Assembly (NCBI GenBank): GCA_017447865.1
Contig: JAFSMO010000055.1
Location: 1-64,000 of the forward strand
Direction of reading: 5' to 3'
DNA length: 64,000 nt
Origin: Thermoguttaceae bacterium
GTDB taxonomy: Bacteria; Planctomycetota; Planctomycetia; Pirellulales; Thermoguttaceae
The position numbers and the translations under genes were made by a program. The notes below the pieces were generated by a model that saw only the letters and a program-made list of their open reading frames with translations, searched no databases and was not told where the DNA came from. This document shows positions 17,523 to 26,540 of the stretch, one piece after another; the stretch's first letter is position 1, and every line of letters begins with the position of its first letter.

Positions 17523-19157
17523 ATGCCCATCACCGAAATCCTCGCCCGGAACGCCGAGCTTTACGGCCCGGAAATCTGCCTGACCGAATTGAATCCCGAA
17601 GACGACGAAAAACGCCGCGTTACGTGGAAAGAGTACGAGCTGATCGAGGACACGAATAAAGACGGCTCGCGGCGCACCATGACCTGGCAGGAATTCGACG
17701 AAAAAGCGAATCAGTTCGCCAATCTCCTCCTGAGCCGCGGCGTGAAAAAAGGCGACAAAATCGCGATCCTGCTCATGAACTGCCTCGAGTGGCTTCCGAT
17801 CTACTTCGGGATCCTGCGCACCGGCGCGCTGGCCGTTCCGATGAATTTCCGCTACGCTCCCGACGAGATCAAGTACTGCCTCGACCTTTCCGAATCGACC
17901 GGCCTGATTTTCGGCCCGGAGTTCATCGGGCGCGTGGAAACCATCTGCGACAAGATCCCGGCCGTGAAGCATCTTTTCTACGTGGGCGAAAACTGCCCGA
18001 CCTTCGCGGACAGTTTCGACAAACTGCTCCAGTACATGTCGACCAAGGCGCCGAACGTCCCGCTGACCGACGACGATTTCGCGGCCATTTACTTCTCGTC
18101 CGGAACGACGGGCTTCCCGAAGGCGATCCTGCACAAGCACCAGAGTTTAATGTCGTCGTGCATCACCGAGCAGAAGCACCACGGGCAGACCCGCGACGAT
18201 AAATTCCTCTGCATTCCGCCGCTCTACCACACCGGCGCGAAGATGCACTGGTTTGGAAGTTTCCTCGCCGGCTCCCCGGCGGTCCTGCTTCGGGGCGTGA
18301 AGCCGCAGTGGATCATGCGCGCGGTCTCGGAGGAGCGCTGCACGATCGTCTGGCTGCTCGTTCCGTGGGCGCAGGACATTCTGGACGCGATCGAGCGGGG
18401 CGAGATCAAACTCGAGGACTACCACCTCGACCAGTGGCGCCTGATGCACATCGGCGCGCAGCCGGTCCCGCCGAGCCTCATCAAACGCTGGAAGAGCTAT
18501 TTCCCCAAGCACGACTACGACACGAACTACGGCCTGAGCGAGTCGATCGGCCCCGGCTGCGTTCACCTTGGGATCGAAAACACGCACAAAGTCGGCGCGA
18601 TCGGCGTCGCGGGCTACGGCTGGAGCGTGAAAATCGTCGATGAGAAACACCAGACCGTTCCGCGCGGGCAGGTTGGCGAGCTGGCGGTCAAAGGGCCGGG
18701 CGTCATGACGTGCTACTACCGCGACCCGAAAGCAACGGAAGAGTGCCTTCAGGACGGCTGGCTCTTCACCGGCGACATGGCGCAGGAGGACGAGGACGGT
18801 TTCATTTACCTCGTGGACCGCAAAAAAGACGTGATCATCACCGGCGGCGAGAACATTTACCCGGTGCAGATCGAGGATTTCCTGCGTCAGCATCAGGACA
18901 TTAAGGACGTGGCGGTCATTGGCCTGCCGGACCAGCGTCTGGGTGAGATCACCTGCGCGATCATCGAGCTGAAGCCCGGCCGCAAGACGACCGAAACGGA
19001 GCTCCACGAGTTCTGCACGGGCATGCCGCGCTACAAACGGCCGAGAAAAATCATCTTCGCGACCATTCCGCGCAACCCGACCGGAAAGATCGAGAAGCCG
19101 AAACTCCGCCAGATTTACTGCGGAAAGAGTCTGGTTCAGGCGCAGATCGAAAACTGA
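17523..19157 (+). CDS. AMP-forming acyl-CoA synthetase (ANL superfamily)
   Basis: Activates a carboxylic acid, probably a fatty acid, to its CoA thioester through an acyl-adenylate. The 544-residue protein shows the ANL motifs: AIYFSSGTTGFPKA (about 188-201, phosphate loop), YGLSE, DGWLFTGD, DRKKDVIITGGENIYP (hinge) and the C-terminal RNPTGKIEKPKLR with the catalytic Lys. The start at 17523 has AAGGA nine bases upstream; the open frame to its left is family A repeat sequence. Residues 24-52 (PEDDEKRRV..KDGSRR) look like an insertion relative to the common N-terminus. Neighbours do not point to a substrate. It ends in a good terminator. Confidence 0.9.
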   Translation: MPITEILARNAELYGPEICLTELNPEDDEKRRVTWKEYELIEDTNKDGSRRTMTWQEFDEKANQFANLLLSRGVKKGDKIAILLMNCLEWLPIYFGILRTGALAVPMNFRYAPDEIKYCLDLSESTGLIFGPEFIGRVETICDKIPAVKHLFYVGENCPTFADSFDKLLQYMSTKAPNVPLTDDDFAAIYFSSGTTGFPKAILHKHQSLMSSCITEQKHHGQTRDDKFLCIPPLYHTGAKMHWFGSFLAGSPAVLLRGVKPQWIMRAVSEERCTIVWLLVPWAQDILDAIERGEIKLEDYHLDQWRLMHIGAQPVPPSLIKRWKSYFPKHDYDTNYGLSESIGPGCVHLGIENTHKVGAIGVAGYGWSVKIVDEKHQTVPRGQVGELAVKGPGVMTCYYRDPKATEECLQDGWLFTGDMAQEDEDGFIYLVDRKKDVIITGGENIYPVQIEDFLRQHQDIKDVAVIGLPDQRLGEITCAIIELKPGRKTTETELHEFCTGMPRYKRPRKIIFATIPRNPTGKIEKPKLRQIYCGKSLVQAQIEN

Positions 19158-19166
19158 GCCGCAGAT

Positions 19167-19205
19167 TTTGGGGGTCTCGCGAAAACGGGACCCCCACTTT
19201 TTATT
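19167..19205 (+). terminator. Intrinsic terminator after the acyl-CoA synthetase
   Basis: Stem GGGGGTC / GACCCCC around TCGCGAAAACGG, followed by ACTTTTTATT. The T run overlaps the stop codon of the convergent solenoid gene. Confidence 0.8.
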
Positions 19206-20859
19206 CTTCGTCCTCCATCTTTTCCACCAAATCCTTCAGCAGGTTCGGCGAAATATCAAGTTTTTTCTCGTCCACCTGCTTGAGAATATTCAGCAGATTC
19301 TTGTTGTTCATGGAGACCTCAAAAACATGGACGAACGAGTCGTACATTTCACGGAGTTCCTGTTTTAAGGCCGGATCCTTTTCATCTTCCACGGTATCTT
19401 TGAAAATATCCACGAAAACCTTGAAGTAATCACTTTCTTTGATCTCGTCCACCTTTGGGATTTTGCTCAGGATTTTGCGGCGCTCCGCGAGATTGGGTTC
19501 CATAGTGAGCATAAGCATCAGCGCTTCCGCCTTGACGCAAAGGTAATTGACGCGCGTATTTTCCGCCAGGTTGGCCTTCCTGTAATGAATATTCTGATCA
19601 ATGCTCAGGATCGTCGTTAAATCCTTGACTTTTTGTTCATCGCTTTCATCGGTGAGAACAAGATTGAGCAGCGATTTCGCGTATTCCAGCACAATATCCA
19701 GGGAAGGATTTTTCGTTTCCGTGAGTTTCAGGAGCTGGTCGGAGTACCGACGTTTGGCTTCGTAAGGCTGATCTTCGGTGGCAATATTCACGAGGCTTCG
19801 GGCGTACTCACGAAGCACTGAAGGCGCACTGCCGCTTCTTTTCAGAATCCTTTCCAGCATGAGGATCGCCTTCTTTTTATTCTTCAGGGAGATTTCGTCG
19901 ATTTGATGGTTAAAAACCGCACGCGCCGCCGTCACGAATATTTCCGGAACACACCCGGGCATTTCGACCATTTCCATAATCTGGCGAACATACTTGCGTT
20001 TTTCCCGAATATTCTCCGTATAGAGCGCCATAAACAGCAGTGAATGGGCGTACAGTTTACGAATGTCCCACGTCGCTTCCGGGGCTTGCGCCAATTTCTT
20101 GAGCTTTTGGAAGTAACGATTCCGAAAGGTCTCCTGATTATCGTCATCAACGATGAAGTTAAACATGCCTTTGGCGTAAATGTTCCTCAATTCGGCATTG
20201 GTGCCAGGCTTGTGAACCAGTTTCTCCAATGTGGCGAGGCAGTTGACGCGCTCCCCCTCATCGTGAGTAAAGCAGCCCAGGTTCACGTAAGCCTTGGCCG
20301 CATGGATCCTCGTAGTAACGGTCCCTTTTCCATAGAGCGCAAGCGTTTGGAGCTGATGAGTATAGGCCCGTTTCCCGTTTATGTTCGGTTCATCCACCGA
20401 GATATTAAAAAGACCACGCGCATAAATGTCGAGCACATCCGAGGTGGCGTTCCTGCAGAGCGTCATTTGATGGAGCCGAGTCACCAGTTCCTTTTTTTCC
20501 TCAAGCGGAAGCTCGTCTTCGAGCATCAGATTGATGATGGCACCCGCGACCAATTCAAGAAGATCAGAGGAAGCTTCCGGCGCGTTGGTCAGATCGATCA
20601 ATTCCTTCGCAAGCTTTCTTTTTTCCGTCATATCCGGGGCTTCCATCAGGACGACACTGGATGCAAGCGCGTAGATGAAGGTCGCAGAATTCGTCAGGGG
20701 TGCGACTTCTTTCAGAATTCCCTGAATTATTCGCAGCAGAGGAAGTGCAAGATCCCCATCGCGCATCAAAATGATGAGGCGGCTCGTGAATAAATCAATC
20801 TCCTTCTTTTCAAGAGCTTGAAAGAGCAGATGAAGTGAATTCAACTTTAAAACGGGCAT
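19201..20859 (-). CDS. Alpha-helical solenoid repeat protein, function unknown
   Basis: This 552-residue protein has no signal peptide and no recognised catalytic motif. It is built from about ten helical repeats of roughly 42-46 residues. A typical unit reads LREYARSLVNIATEDQP then EAKRRYSDQLLKLTE, and near copies include LRNIYAKGMFNFIVDDDN, VLDIYARGLFNISVDEPN and VLEYAKSLLNLVLTDES. The pattern Y-A-x-x-L-x-N followed by an acidic turn and a basic helix is regular enough to predict a HEAT/ARM- or TPR-like superhelix for protein binding. The acidic C-terminus (VEKMEDEE) is probably exposed. Neighbours give no clue. The TPR assignment is uncertain because classical TPR consensus positions are not all met. 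Confidence 0.75.
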   Translation of the reverse strand: MPVLKLNSLHLLFQALEKKEIDLFTSRLIILMRDGDLALPLLRIIQGILKEVAPLTNSATFIYALASSVVLMEAPDMTEKRKLAKELIDLTNAPEASSDLLELVAGAIINLMLEDELPLEEKKELVTRLHQMTLCRNATSDVLDIYARGLFNISVDEPNINGKRAYTHQLQTLALYGKGTVTTRIHAAKAYVNLGCFTHDEGERVNCLATLEKLVHKPGTNAELRNIYAKGMFNFIVDDDNQETFRNRYFQKLKKLAQAPEATWDIRKLYAHSLLFMALYTENIREKRKYVRQIMEMVEMPGCVPEIFVTAARAVFNHQIDEISLKNKKKAILMLERILKRSGSAPSVLREYARSLVNIATEDQPYEAKRRYSDQLLKLTETKNPSLDIVLEYAKSLLNLVLTDESDEQKVKDLTTILSIDQNIHYRKANLAENTRVNYLCVKAEALMLMLTMEPNLAERRKILSKIPKVDEIKESDYFKVFVDIFKDTVEDEKDPALKQELREMYDSFVHVFEVSMNNKNLLNILKQVDEKKLDISPNLLKDLVEKMEDEE

Positions 20860-20864
20860 TGGTT

Positions 20865-20989
20865 CAATTAAGAATTAAGAATTGTGAATTATGAATTAAA
20901 TTTTTAAAATAATGAATCACAAACTACAGAAGGGAGTTTGAGGCTCGCCTTCTGCAATTCGTAATTCATAATTCTTCATTCATAATTTA
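20865..20989. repeat. Family C AT-rich inverted repeat, copy 1
   Basis: Arms are tandem AATTATGAATT/AATTCATAATT words (GAATTGTGAATTATGAATT left; AATTCGTAATTCATAATTC right) around a centre with AGAAGGGAG..CGCCTTCT. The right arm ends within the stop codon of the Gfo/Idh/MocA gene (20987-20989). Other copies are at 39104 and 40765. Confidence 0.75.
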
Positions 20990-22138
20990 CAAAAGGTCAA
21001 CCCATTTCTCGGTGCGGGCGCTTTCCAGCACTTTGTCGCACACGAACTGGGTACGCATCGCCTGACGCATGTTCGGCTGGTACTCCGTGCCTTCATTGAT
21101 GGCCGTCAGGAAGTCCGCGAAATTGTTGATGAACGTGTGCTCGTAACCGATCGTCGTGCCGGGGACCCAGTAGTGACCCATGTACGGGTGCTCCGAGTTC
21201 GTGACGTGGATGCTCTGCCACCCGACCACGTGGTCCGGGGTCTTTTCGCCCGTTTCCGGATCGCGGTAACGGAAGAACTGCAGGCTGTGCGGGCATTCCA
21301 GATCGAAGTAAACCGCGCCGTTCTCGCCGTTCAGCTCGAACGTGTTGTGGTTTTTGCGGCCGCGGGCGTACCGGGTGCTGTGGAACGTGCCGAACGAGCC
21401 GTTTTCGAAGACCGCGATGAAGGCGCAGGCGTCGTCGATCGTGACTTTTTCCATCTTGCCGGTCTCGACGTGCTTGCGTTCCTTGACGAAGATCTCCGTC
21501 TTGGCGCACACGCGGGCGATCGGGCCGTTGAGCCACTCCGCGATGTCGATCGAGTGGGCGAGAAGGTCGCCGGTCACGCCGGAACCCGCCACTTTGGAGT
21601 CGAGCCGCCACAGTGCCGCGCCGCCCATCGGGACGTTCTGGGAAATGGTGTAGTCCTGATTATAGACCGCGTTGTAGTGGAACGGCCGGCCGATGCGCCC
21701 TTCATCGACGAGCTGCTTGGCAAGCGTGACGGCAGGGACGCGGCGGTAGTTGAAGTTCACCATGTTCGCAACGCCGGCTTTCTCGACGGCCGCGACCATT
21801 TCCTGCGCTTCCTGAATGTTCATGCACATCGGTTTCTCGCAGATGACCATTTTCCCGGCCTCGGCCGCCGCGATCACGATGTCGTGGTGGAGGTTGTTCG
21901 GGACCACGATGTCGATCAGGTCGATGTCGTCACGTTCCACGACCTTGCGCCAGTCGGTTTCGATGGACTCGTATCCCCACGTGTCCGCGTATTCCTGGAG
22001 GGTCTTGTCGATGGAGCAGACGCACTTCAGGACGGGCTTAAACCCGGTCTTGAAGAAGTGCGGCACTTGCAGGTAGGCGTTCGAGTGCGTACGGCCCATG
22101 AAACCGGTGCCGATCTGGCCAATGCGGAGTTCTTTCAT
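20987..22138 (-). CDS. Gfo/Idh/MocA family NAD(P)-dependent oxidoreductase
   Basis: A sugar- or polyol-type dehydrogenase of 383 residues. The N-terminal Rossmann motif is [17 protein letters not shown], the central CEKPMCMN carries the conserved Glu-Lys-Pro, and the substrate domain has [32 protein letters not shown], in which GDLLAHSID holds the catalytic His. The start at 22136-22138 is set by AAAGGAAC a few bases upstream; the frame runs on into repeat sequence. In planctomycetes this family is greatly expanded and acts on inositols and unusual sugars. The nearby TIM-barrel isomerase-like gene (23125) on the same strand may share a pathway, although a transposase gene and repeats now separate them. 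Confidence 0.88.
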   Translation of the reverse strand: MKELRIGQIGTGFMGRTHSNAYLQVPHFFKTGFKPVLKCVCSIDKTLQEYADTWGYESIETDWRKVVERDDIDLIDIVVPNNLHHDIVIAAAEAGKMVICEKPMCMNIQEAQEMVAAVEKAGVANMVNFNYRRVPAVTLAKQLVDEGRIGRPFHYNAVYNQDYTISQNVPMGGAALWRLDSKVAGSGVTGDLLAHSIDIAEWLNGPIARVCAKTEIFVKERKHVETGKMEKVTIDDACAFIAVFENGSFGTFHSTRYARGRKNHNTFELNGENGAVYFDLECPHSLQFFRYRDPETGEKTPDHVVGWQSIHVTNSEHPYMGHYWVPGTTIGYEHTFINNFADFLTAINEGTEYQPNMRQAMRTQFVCDKVLESARTEKWVDLL

Positions 22139-22155
22139 TGTGTGTTCCTTTCTAT

Positions 22156-22301
22156 GGAGTGCGGCAATACAGCCTCGAAGAGGCATTTGCCGCTTTCACT
22201 TAGCGACCAAAAAATATTCTCCTTGAAAAAGGTTTTCACGGGGAGAAATGTTTTCCCGCTTCAACGGCAGACGCATCTTCAAGGCAGGATCATCGCACTC
22301 C
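22156..22301. repeat. Family A element, copy 2 (diverged)
   Basis: Starts GGAGTGCGGCAATACAG with tip CCTCGAAGAGG and ends ATCATCGCACTCC. The right half is degraded (AACGGCAGACGCATCTTCAA). With copy 3 it fills the 330-base gene-free stretch 22139-22468 upstream of the sugar oxidoreductase gene. Confidence 0.75.
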
Positions 22302-22345
22302 AAACTTTCAAATTTAAAACTATCAATTAGTATAAGAATCGGTGT

Positions 22346-22454
22346 TAGCGTGGGAAACGTCCCGCGCACTTCAGCGGCGAAAGTCTCTTCGAGGCTGTAT
22401 CGCCGTAAGTGAAAGCGGCAAAGGAAGCCTTCGGCTTCTGTATTGCCGCACTCC
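22346..22454. repeat. Family A element, copy 3 (right half), flanking the transposase
   Basis: Half element: CGCACTTCAGCGGC, a variant inner tip (CTCTTCGAGGC), GTAAGTGAAAGCGGCAAA, tip GAAGCCTTCGGCTTC, end TATTGCCGCACTCC. It lies 14 bases from the transposase stop codon and has the same orientation as copy 4 on the other side. Confidence 0.8.
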
Positions 22455-22468
22455 ATATTTAAAAATTA

Positions 22469-22993
22469 TCAATCACGTTTATTTTGCTTGAATCCATCTG
22501 CAAAATCGTGTTTTTGAAAAACTTCGGGTGTATTTTGAATAAACCACGTGTACGAACAGTGGGGATAAAGGGCGGCGTTCGCTACGATTCCGTGATGGAC
22601 CGGATTCGTGTGAACGTAATGCAAACGGGCAAAATACGATTTCTGAAATGTAATTTGACTGTCCCAGAAATTATACCAAAACTTTCGGCCCGGCTGTTTA
22701 TCCGTTCGGTTAAAGTGCAAGGCACTGGAACGATGGAGTTCACTTAGTGCCGTGCGTAATGACGTATTTTGGTCTGGGACCTGAACAATCATGTGGTAGT
22801 GATTTGACATCACGGCCCACGCCTGAAGCTCAAACCCGTATTTCAGCATTGTTTCAAAGAGGAGAGAGCAAAAATAGGTTCGGGTTGCAGGTTCCCATAG
22901 GAAATGCTCTTTCTGATATGTACCGGCTGTGACCATATAAATCCCGCCAGCATCCATTTTGTGGACCGGGGCGTGCGGCCAAGTCGTGAGCAT
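22469..22993 (-). CDS. REP-associated tyrosine transposase (RAYT, IS200-like Y1 fold)
   Basis: A single-domain HUH endonuclease of 174 residues. The metal-binding HUH motif is His65-Tyr-His67 in AVMSNHYHMIVQVP; the nucleophile is expected among the tyrosines of SYFARLHYVHTNPVHHG (Tyr120 or Tyr126), a sequence close to the YIHxNPV signature of RAYT proteins. The N-terminal GGIYMVTAGTYQKEHFL also fits. The start at 22991-22993 is chosen because GGAGG lies five bases before it; a GTG four codons earlier overlaps that ribosome site. Unlike IS200 there are no insertion-sequence ends; family A palindromes in direct orientation flank it. Known RAYTs cleave and join REP/BIME hairpins and are held as single-copy domesticated genes. 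Confidence 0.9.
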   Translation of the reverse strand: MLTTWPHAPVHKMDAGGIYMVTAGTYQKEHFLWEPATRTYFCSLLFETMLKYGFELQAWAVMSNHYHMIVQVPDQNTSLRTALSELHRSSALHFNRTDKQPGRKFWYNFWDSQITFQKSYFARLHYVHTNPVHHGIVANAALYPHCSYTWFIQNTPEVFQKHDFADGFKQNKRD

Positions 22994-23055
22994 AATGTCC
23001 TCCACTGAATTGTTGCTTTACTTGGCAGCTGGTTCGTTTTCCATAAGAAACGATT

Positions 23056-23149
23056 CGTCCAGCGCATTTTAACGGCGAATGCCTCTGCGAGGCTGTATCG
23101 CCGTAAGTGAAAGCGATGAATGCGCTAACGCGCTGTATCATCGCACTCC
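23056..23149. repeat. Family A element, copy 4, overlapping the next gene's 3' end
   Basis: Right half with tips GCCTCTGCGAGGC and GCGCTAACGCGC, ending GTATCATCGCACTCC. It is in the same orientation as copy 3 on the other side of the transposase. Its last 25 bases are the final codons and stop of the TIM-barrel gene. Confidence 0.8.
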
Positions 23150-24162
23150 ATACGGACCTGCATCATCGCGGCGAGAATGTTCTCCCACGTGGTCGGGTTC
23201 GTCATGCAGGAGTTCGGGAACATGCAGCCGTCCCAGCAAATGTGCTTCAGCGCGCCCGTGAATTTGCCCGTCTCGTCGCAGAGCCAGTACTTCGCAAAGT
23301 GCGGAATGTCCAGCTTCCCGTTCGGGTCGTTCACCAGGCAATGCCGCCCCGTTTTATCGTGCGAGCCGGAACCAAAGACCGAGCCGTCGTTCTGGGCGAC
23401 GTGGAAGTCCACGACCCACGGACGAAGCTGCGAGGTCAGTTTGATGTACGCCTCATCCAGAACATCGCGGTCTTTCCAGTCGTAATTCTCCGGCAGGATC
23501 CGGTCTTCCGGCGCGTTGTAGCCCATCAAATAGAGCAGCGTGTGCGACATGTCGGCCTGGAAACCGAACACTTCGGGCTGGCCGACCCCTTCCAGAACGC
23601 GGAGCATCCACTTCCACGAGTGCATCCCGCCCCAGCAGATCTCGCCTTCCGCCGCGAGACGTTCGCCGTAGTCCGAAGCGATCTTGGCCGCTTCCGTGAA
23701 CGTGCCGATGATCTTGGCGGTGTTCCCGACCGGGTCGCTGCTCCATTCTTCGACCGAGCAGGACGAATCGACGCGGATGCAGCCGTACGGCCGGACGCCC
23801 ATCTCGCGGAGCTTCATCCCCAGGCGGCACGCTTTCTGGACCATCTGCAGGAACCGCCCGCGCTCGATTTCATCGCCCATCGCGCTTCCACCGCCGCAGC
23901 CTCCCCAGATCGGAGCGACGCACGAGCCGATCGCCAGCCCGTAAGCACGGACTTTGTCGGCCAGGCGTTCGAGGTCCTCGTCAGTGGAGTCGATGCTGAT
24001 GTGCGGGTCGGAGAGGAAAAGGTCCACGCCGTCGAAGCGCTGGCCGTCCACCACGGTGTCGGCCGTCATTTTGAGCATGGTATCCAGATCGATGAAAGGT
24101 TCCGTACCGGGCTGGCCTTTTCCGACCACGCCGGGCCACATTGCGTTGTGGAGTTTAAGCAT
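23125..24162 (-). CDS. Sugar phosphate isomerase/epimerase-like TIM-barrel protein
   Basis: 345 residues, no signal peptide. The fold is inferred from xylose-isomerase-like (AP endonuclease 2 superfamily) features: FDGVDLFLSDPHISID, acidic and His residues at strand ends (CWGGMHSWKWML, FGFQADMSHTLLYLMG, PWVVDFHVAQNDGSVFGSG) and DIPHFAKYWL near the end, typical of metal-dependent sugar isomerases of planctomycetes. A pairing with the Gfo/Idh/MocA gene at 20987, on the same strand, is common for inositol and rare-sugar pathways. The last eight residues (MECDDTAR) and stop are encoded by a family A repeat, so the native C-terminus has been replaced or extended by insertion. Confidence 0.78.
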   Translation of the reverse strand: MLKLHNAMWPGVVGKGQPGTEPFIDLDTMLKMTADTVVDGQRFDGVDLFLSDPHISIDSTDEDLERLADKVRAYGLAIGSCVAPIWGGCGGGSAMGDEIERGRFLQMVQKACRLGMKLREMGVRPYGCIRVDSSCSVEEWSSDPVGNTAKIIGTFTEAAKIASDYGERLAAEGEICWGGMHSWKWMLRVLEGVGQPEVFGFQADMSHTLLYLMGYNAPEDRILPENYDWKDRDVLDEAYIKLTSQLRPWVVDFHVAQNDGSVFGSGSHDKTGRHCLVNDPNGKLDIPHFAKYWLCDETGKFTGALKHICWDGCMFPNSCMTNPTTWENILAAMMQVRMECDDTAR

Positions 24163-24218
24163 AAGTGAGGGTCCTTTTTTTTGTGAAAGTTCAAAGGTTG
24201 GAAAATGCGAGCCGCGGC

Positions 24219-25031
24219 CTATTTACCCAGTTTTTTGACGTCCATCGGATTGGTCAGGCTGCTGTTATATTTCGCGGCCTTGCCGTCGTCCGGGGCCATA
24301 AGCTGGCAGTAGGTCAGGTAGTTAAGGTCTTTATTGATGTATCTCCCGCTTCCGTCCGCGAATACCATGTTGAATCCCTTCTGGGGGTGGTAGCTCGACG
24401 GGTAATTGTTCGTCGTCTCCGATGACGCCCAGAGGATGCCGTTTGCGGTACGCTCGGCGGGCTGCCAGTTGTTGATGGAAAGGTTTTCCGAAGCCAGTAC
24501 CGTGTAGCTTGAGCCGTCTTTCATCTTGCCGATCATCGACCGTTTGTTGATTTTCGGGTCCCGTACGAACGCACCGAGCTGGAAGGCGTAAACGCCGCCA
24601 GCGTCGTTTTCAGTCCCGGAGTAGCCGCAATTTGCGCCGTAAGAAAGACCTGCCAGAACGACTTTCTTCTCGGGCGTGTCGGGGCAAATCATACACTTAA
24701 GCGATTTGTATGTCACGGTCCCGTTGTCCCATTGATTCCAGAGGGGCGTTTCGCCGAGCTGCGGCAGAAGCGGAATGACCCAGCTCACGGAGAGTTGGGA
24801 GCCATTGTTCCGGTAGTAGTAACGATAATAGGGCAAATAGCCTATTGTGGAATTGTGTGCGATCGCGGCCGTTGCGATCTGTTTTTCGTTGTTCAGGCAG
24901 GTGGTCTGTCTTGCCGCTGCACGAACCGACTGTACGGCCGGAATGGTCAGGCCGATCAAAACCCCCATGATGGCGATGACGACAAGGAGTTCCACCAGGG
25001 TGAATGCCCGACGAATGGATGTGGTTTTCAT
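24219..25031 (-). CDS. DUF1559 pilin-like protein (type II secretion prepilin signal)
   Basis: 270 residues. The N-terminus [17 protein letters not shown] is a class III prepilin leader, cut by prepilin peptidase before Phe and methylated; position -1 is Ala rather than the usual Gly. The rest matches the planctomycete-expanded DUF1559 family: [14 protein letters not shown] after the helix, and the ending [20 protein letters not shown], which is the H-x9-DG motif. Such proteins probably form thin pseudopili or surface fibres. The gene diverges from a second family member starting at 25343. A perfect palindrome at 25052-25063 lies just before its start. Confidence 0.88.
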   Translation of the reverse strand: MKTTSIRRAFTLVELLVVIAIMGVLIGLTIPAVQSVRAAARQTTCLNNEKQIATAAIAHNSTIGYLPYYRYYYRNNGSQLSVSWVIPLLPQLGETPLWNQWDNGTVTYKSLKCMICPDTPEKKVVLAGLSYGANCGYSGTENDAGGVYAFQLGAFVRDPKINKRSMIGKMKDGSSYTVLASENLSINNWQPAERTANGILWASSETTNNYPSSYHPQKGFNMVFADGSGRYINKDLNYLTYCQLMAPDDGKAAKYNSSLTNPMDVKKLGK

Positions 25032-25051
25032 GATGGGTGTCCTGTAAAAAG

Positions 25052-25063
25052 GGAAACGTTTCC
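25052..25063. promoter_or_regulatory. Perfect palindrome, possible operator
   Basis: GGAAACGTTTCC, a 12-base perfect palindrome 20 bases before the start codon of the leftward pilin-like gene. The form resembles LacI-family operators. No LacI-type gene is in the window, so this is only a candidate. Confidence 0.35.
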
Positions 25064-25269
25064 AATGATTACTCTCTATACGTTCTATTTTGCACTAAAA
25101 TTGAAAATAAATCCAGCCCCACCCGTGCTTTTTTTGGAAATTTTTAAAAAAAAAGTGCCGGAGGGGCTGGAAATTTCCTGAAAATGGGGCAAAATATAGA
25201 AATAATGAATAATGAAGAACGAATAATGGATGATCGAAGTTGGCCGTTTTTCAATATTCTTTATGCTGT
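25064..25269. other. AT-rich divergent intergenic region
   Basis: The 311-base stretch 25032-25342 between the two divergent pilin-like genes. Apart from the palindrome and the rightward promoter it is AT-rich, with a short AATAATGAATAATGAAGAACG tract near 25200 resembling one arm of family C. No gene is seen in it. Confidence 0.5.
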
Positions 25270-25299
25270 TTGAACCAACACGAATTTTCACCGTATTAA
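25270..25299 (+). promoter_or_regulatory. Candidate promoter for the rightward pilin-like gene
   Basis: TTGAAC (25270-25275), 18-base spacer, TATTAA (25294-25299). The ATG follows about 43 bases later, with AAGGGGA as ribosome site. Confidence 0.35.
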
Positions 25300-25342
25300 T
25301 CAAGGACTACTATATCCAATCAGCATATTCAAGGGGAAAACC

Positions 25343-26236
25343 ATGTCCGTCACAAAAATCGCCATTGTCCGCCGCCGCGGGTTCACGCTCATTGAGCTTC
25401 TCGTCGTCATTGCCATCATCGGCGTCCTCATGGGCCTGCTTATGCCCGCCATTGTGAACGCACGTCTGGCCGCGCTCCAGACCACCTGTGCCAATAATGA
25501 GAAAGAACTGGCACAAGCCATGTGTCTGTTTGATTCCAACAAAGACCGCCTCCCGTATGTGGGAAAGAGCGGAAGCAATTACACAACCTGGTACGATCAG
25601 ATCCTGGAAGATTTGGGGCTGGGAAAATTCGCCGAAGCGATTACCAACGGAAATTTCTCCAACACTCCGATCAAACAGTTCAAATGCCCCGTGGGTGACG
25701 CGCCGGCGAACAGTTTCAGCTACATGGCCAACGTGGGTAACTCGGGCGGCTGGGGCCTTACAAATGGCAGCAGTGCCTCGGACCGGAAAAAGTGGAGCGC
25801 CTCCGGCCTTTTGTTCTACTACAATGGGACTAACGCGAATTCCTACACGCGGTCTTCCATTTCCTCCATTAAGGACGGGGCTTCCATGACGATCCTCCTT
25901 GCGGAAAAATGCTACCAGCGCGTGCCGGGCCATTCAGGAACCATCAGCACGGATTACAGTCCGAACGATAACTGGGCCACGCAGACAGGCCGGGATAACG
26001 CCTGCAAACGCTTCGGCCTCATCTGGGGCGATAACCAGATTAATACTTCCAATTACTACAACTTCCCGACGAGCCGTCATTCGCAGGTGAATAATGTCGC
26101 GTTTGCCGATGGCAGTGTGAAAGCCGTCAGCAAGGCGATCCAGTACGCCACCTATAAATCGCTCATGTGCCCATGCGACGTTGATTCCGGAATCGGAAAC
26201 ATCAATATCGCCGGCGACCCGAACTACGAGCAGTAA
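25343..26236 (+). CDS. DUF1559 pilin-like protein
   Basis: 297 residues with the canonical class III leader [19 protein letters not shown] (cut after Gly), then [14 protein letters not shown] and the C-terminal [20 protein letters not shown], the H-x9-DG motif. Ser, Asn and Tyr are frequent in the middle, as in exported fibre proteins. It is the divergent partner of the gene at 24219; the two share domain plan but little sequence outside the leader and the end. AAGGGGAAAACC precedes the ATG, giving a clear ribosome site. Confidence 0.88.
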   Translation: MSVTKIAIVRRRGFTLIELLVVIAIIGVLMGLLMPAIVNARLAALQTTCANNEKELAQAMCLFDSNKDRLPYVGKSGSNYTTWYDQILEDLGLGKFAEAITNGNFSNTPIKQFKCPVGDAPANSFSYMANVGNSGGWGLTNGSSASDRKKWSASGLLFYYNGTNANSYTRSSISSIKDGASMTILLAEKCYQRVPGHSGTISTDYSPNDNWATQTGRDNACKRFGLIWGDNQINTSNYYNFPTSRHSQVNNVAFADGSVKAVSKAIQYATYKSLMCPCDVDSGIGNINIAGDPNYEQ

Positions 26237-26310
26237 AAAACGCCTCTGGCGATTAGTCGAAAGAATGGCGAGCGGGGTCAGTAATGGCACTGCAGATTCT
26301 TCTTTACGGG

Positions 26311-26331
26311 GACGACGCTTGCAGCGTCGTC
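26311..26331. repeat. Family D short palindrome, copy 1
   Basis: GACGACGC TTGCA GCGTCGTC, a 21-base hairpin. Copies with different loops are at 27384, 27603, 61218 and 61436, always beside a family A or B element. Confidence 0.7.
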
Positions 26332-26342
26332 TTTTAAATTTT

Positions 26343-26532
26343 GGAGTGCGGTGATACAGTCGCGCAAGCGACATTCACCGCTTTCCCTTGCGTCAATACG
26401 GCCTCGAAGAGGCATTTGCCGCGGAAGCGCGCTGGACGTTCCCCACGTGAAAACCCATTGATACCATTCCATTTTTCGGTCGCTAAGTGAAAGCGGCAAA
26501 GGAAGCCTTCGGCTTCTGTATTGCCGCACTCC
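26343..26532. repeat. Family A composite palindromic element, copy 5 (complete)
   Basis: 190 bases, GGAGTGCGGTGATACAG to CTGTATTGCCGCACTCC. Tips are TCGCGCAAGCGA (left), GCCTCGAAGAGGC (centre) and GAAGCCTTCGGCTTC (right). Together with the family D palindrome it fills the 304-base stretch between the pilin-like gene and lpxI, ending eight bases before the lpxI start codon. Confidence 0.85.
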
Positions 26533-26540
26533 AAAGGACG

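Noticed and set aside
22469..22993. IS200/IS605 insertion sequence
   Set aside because: The protein is RAYT-like, there is no tnpB, and the flanks are dispersed half-palindromes rather than IS ends.
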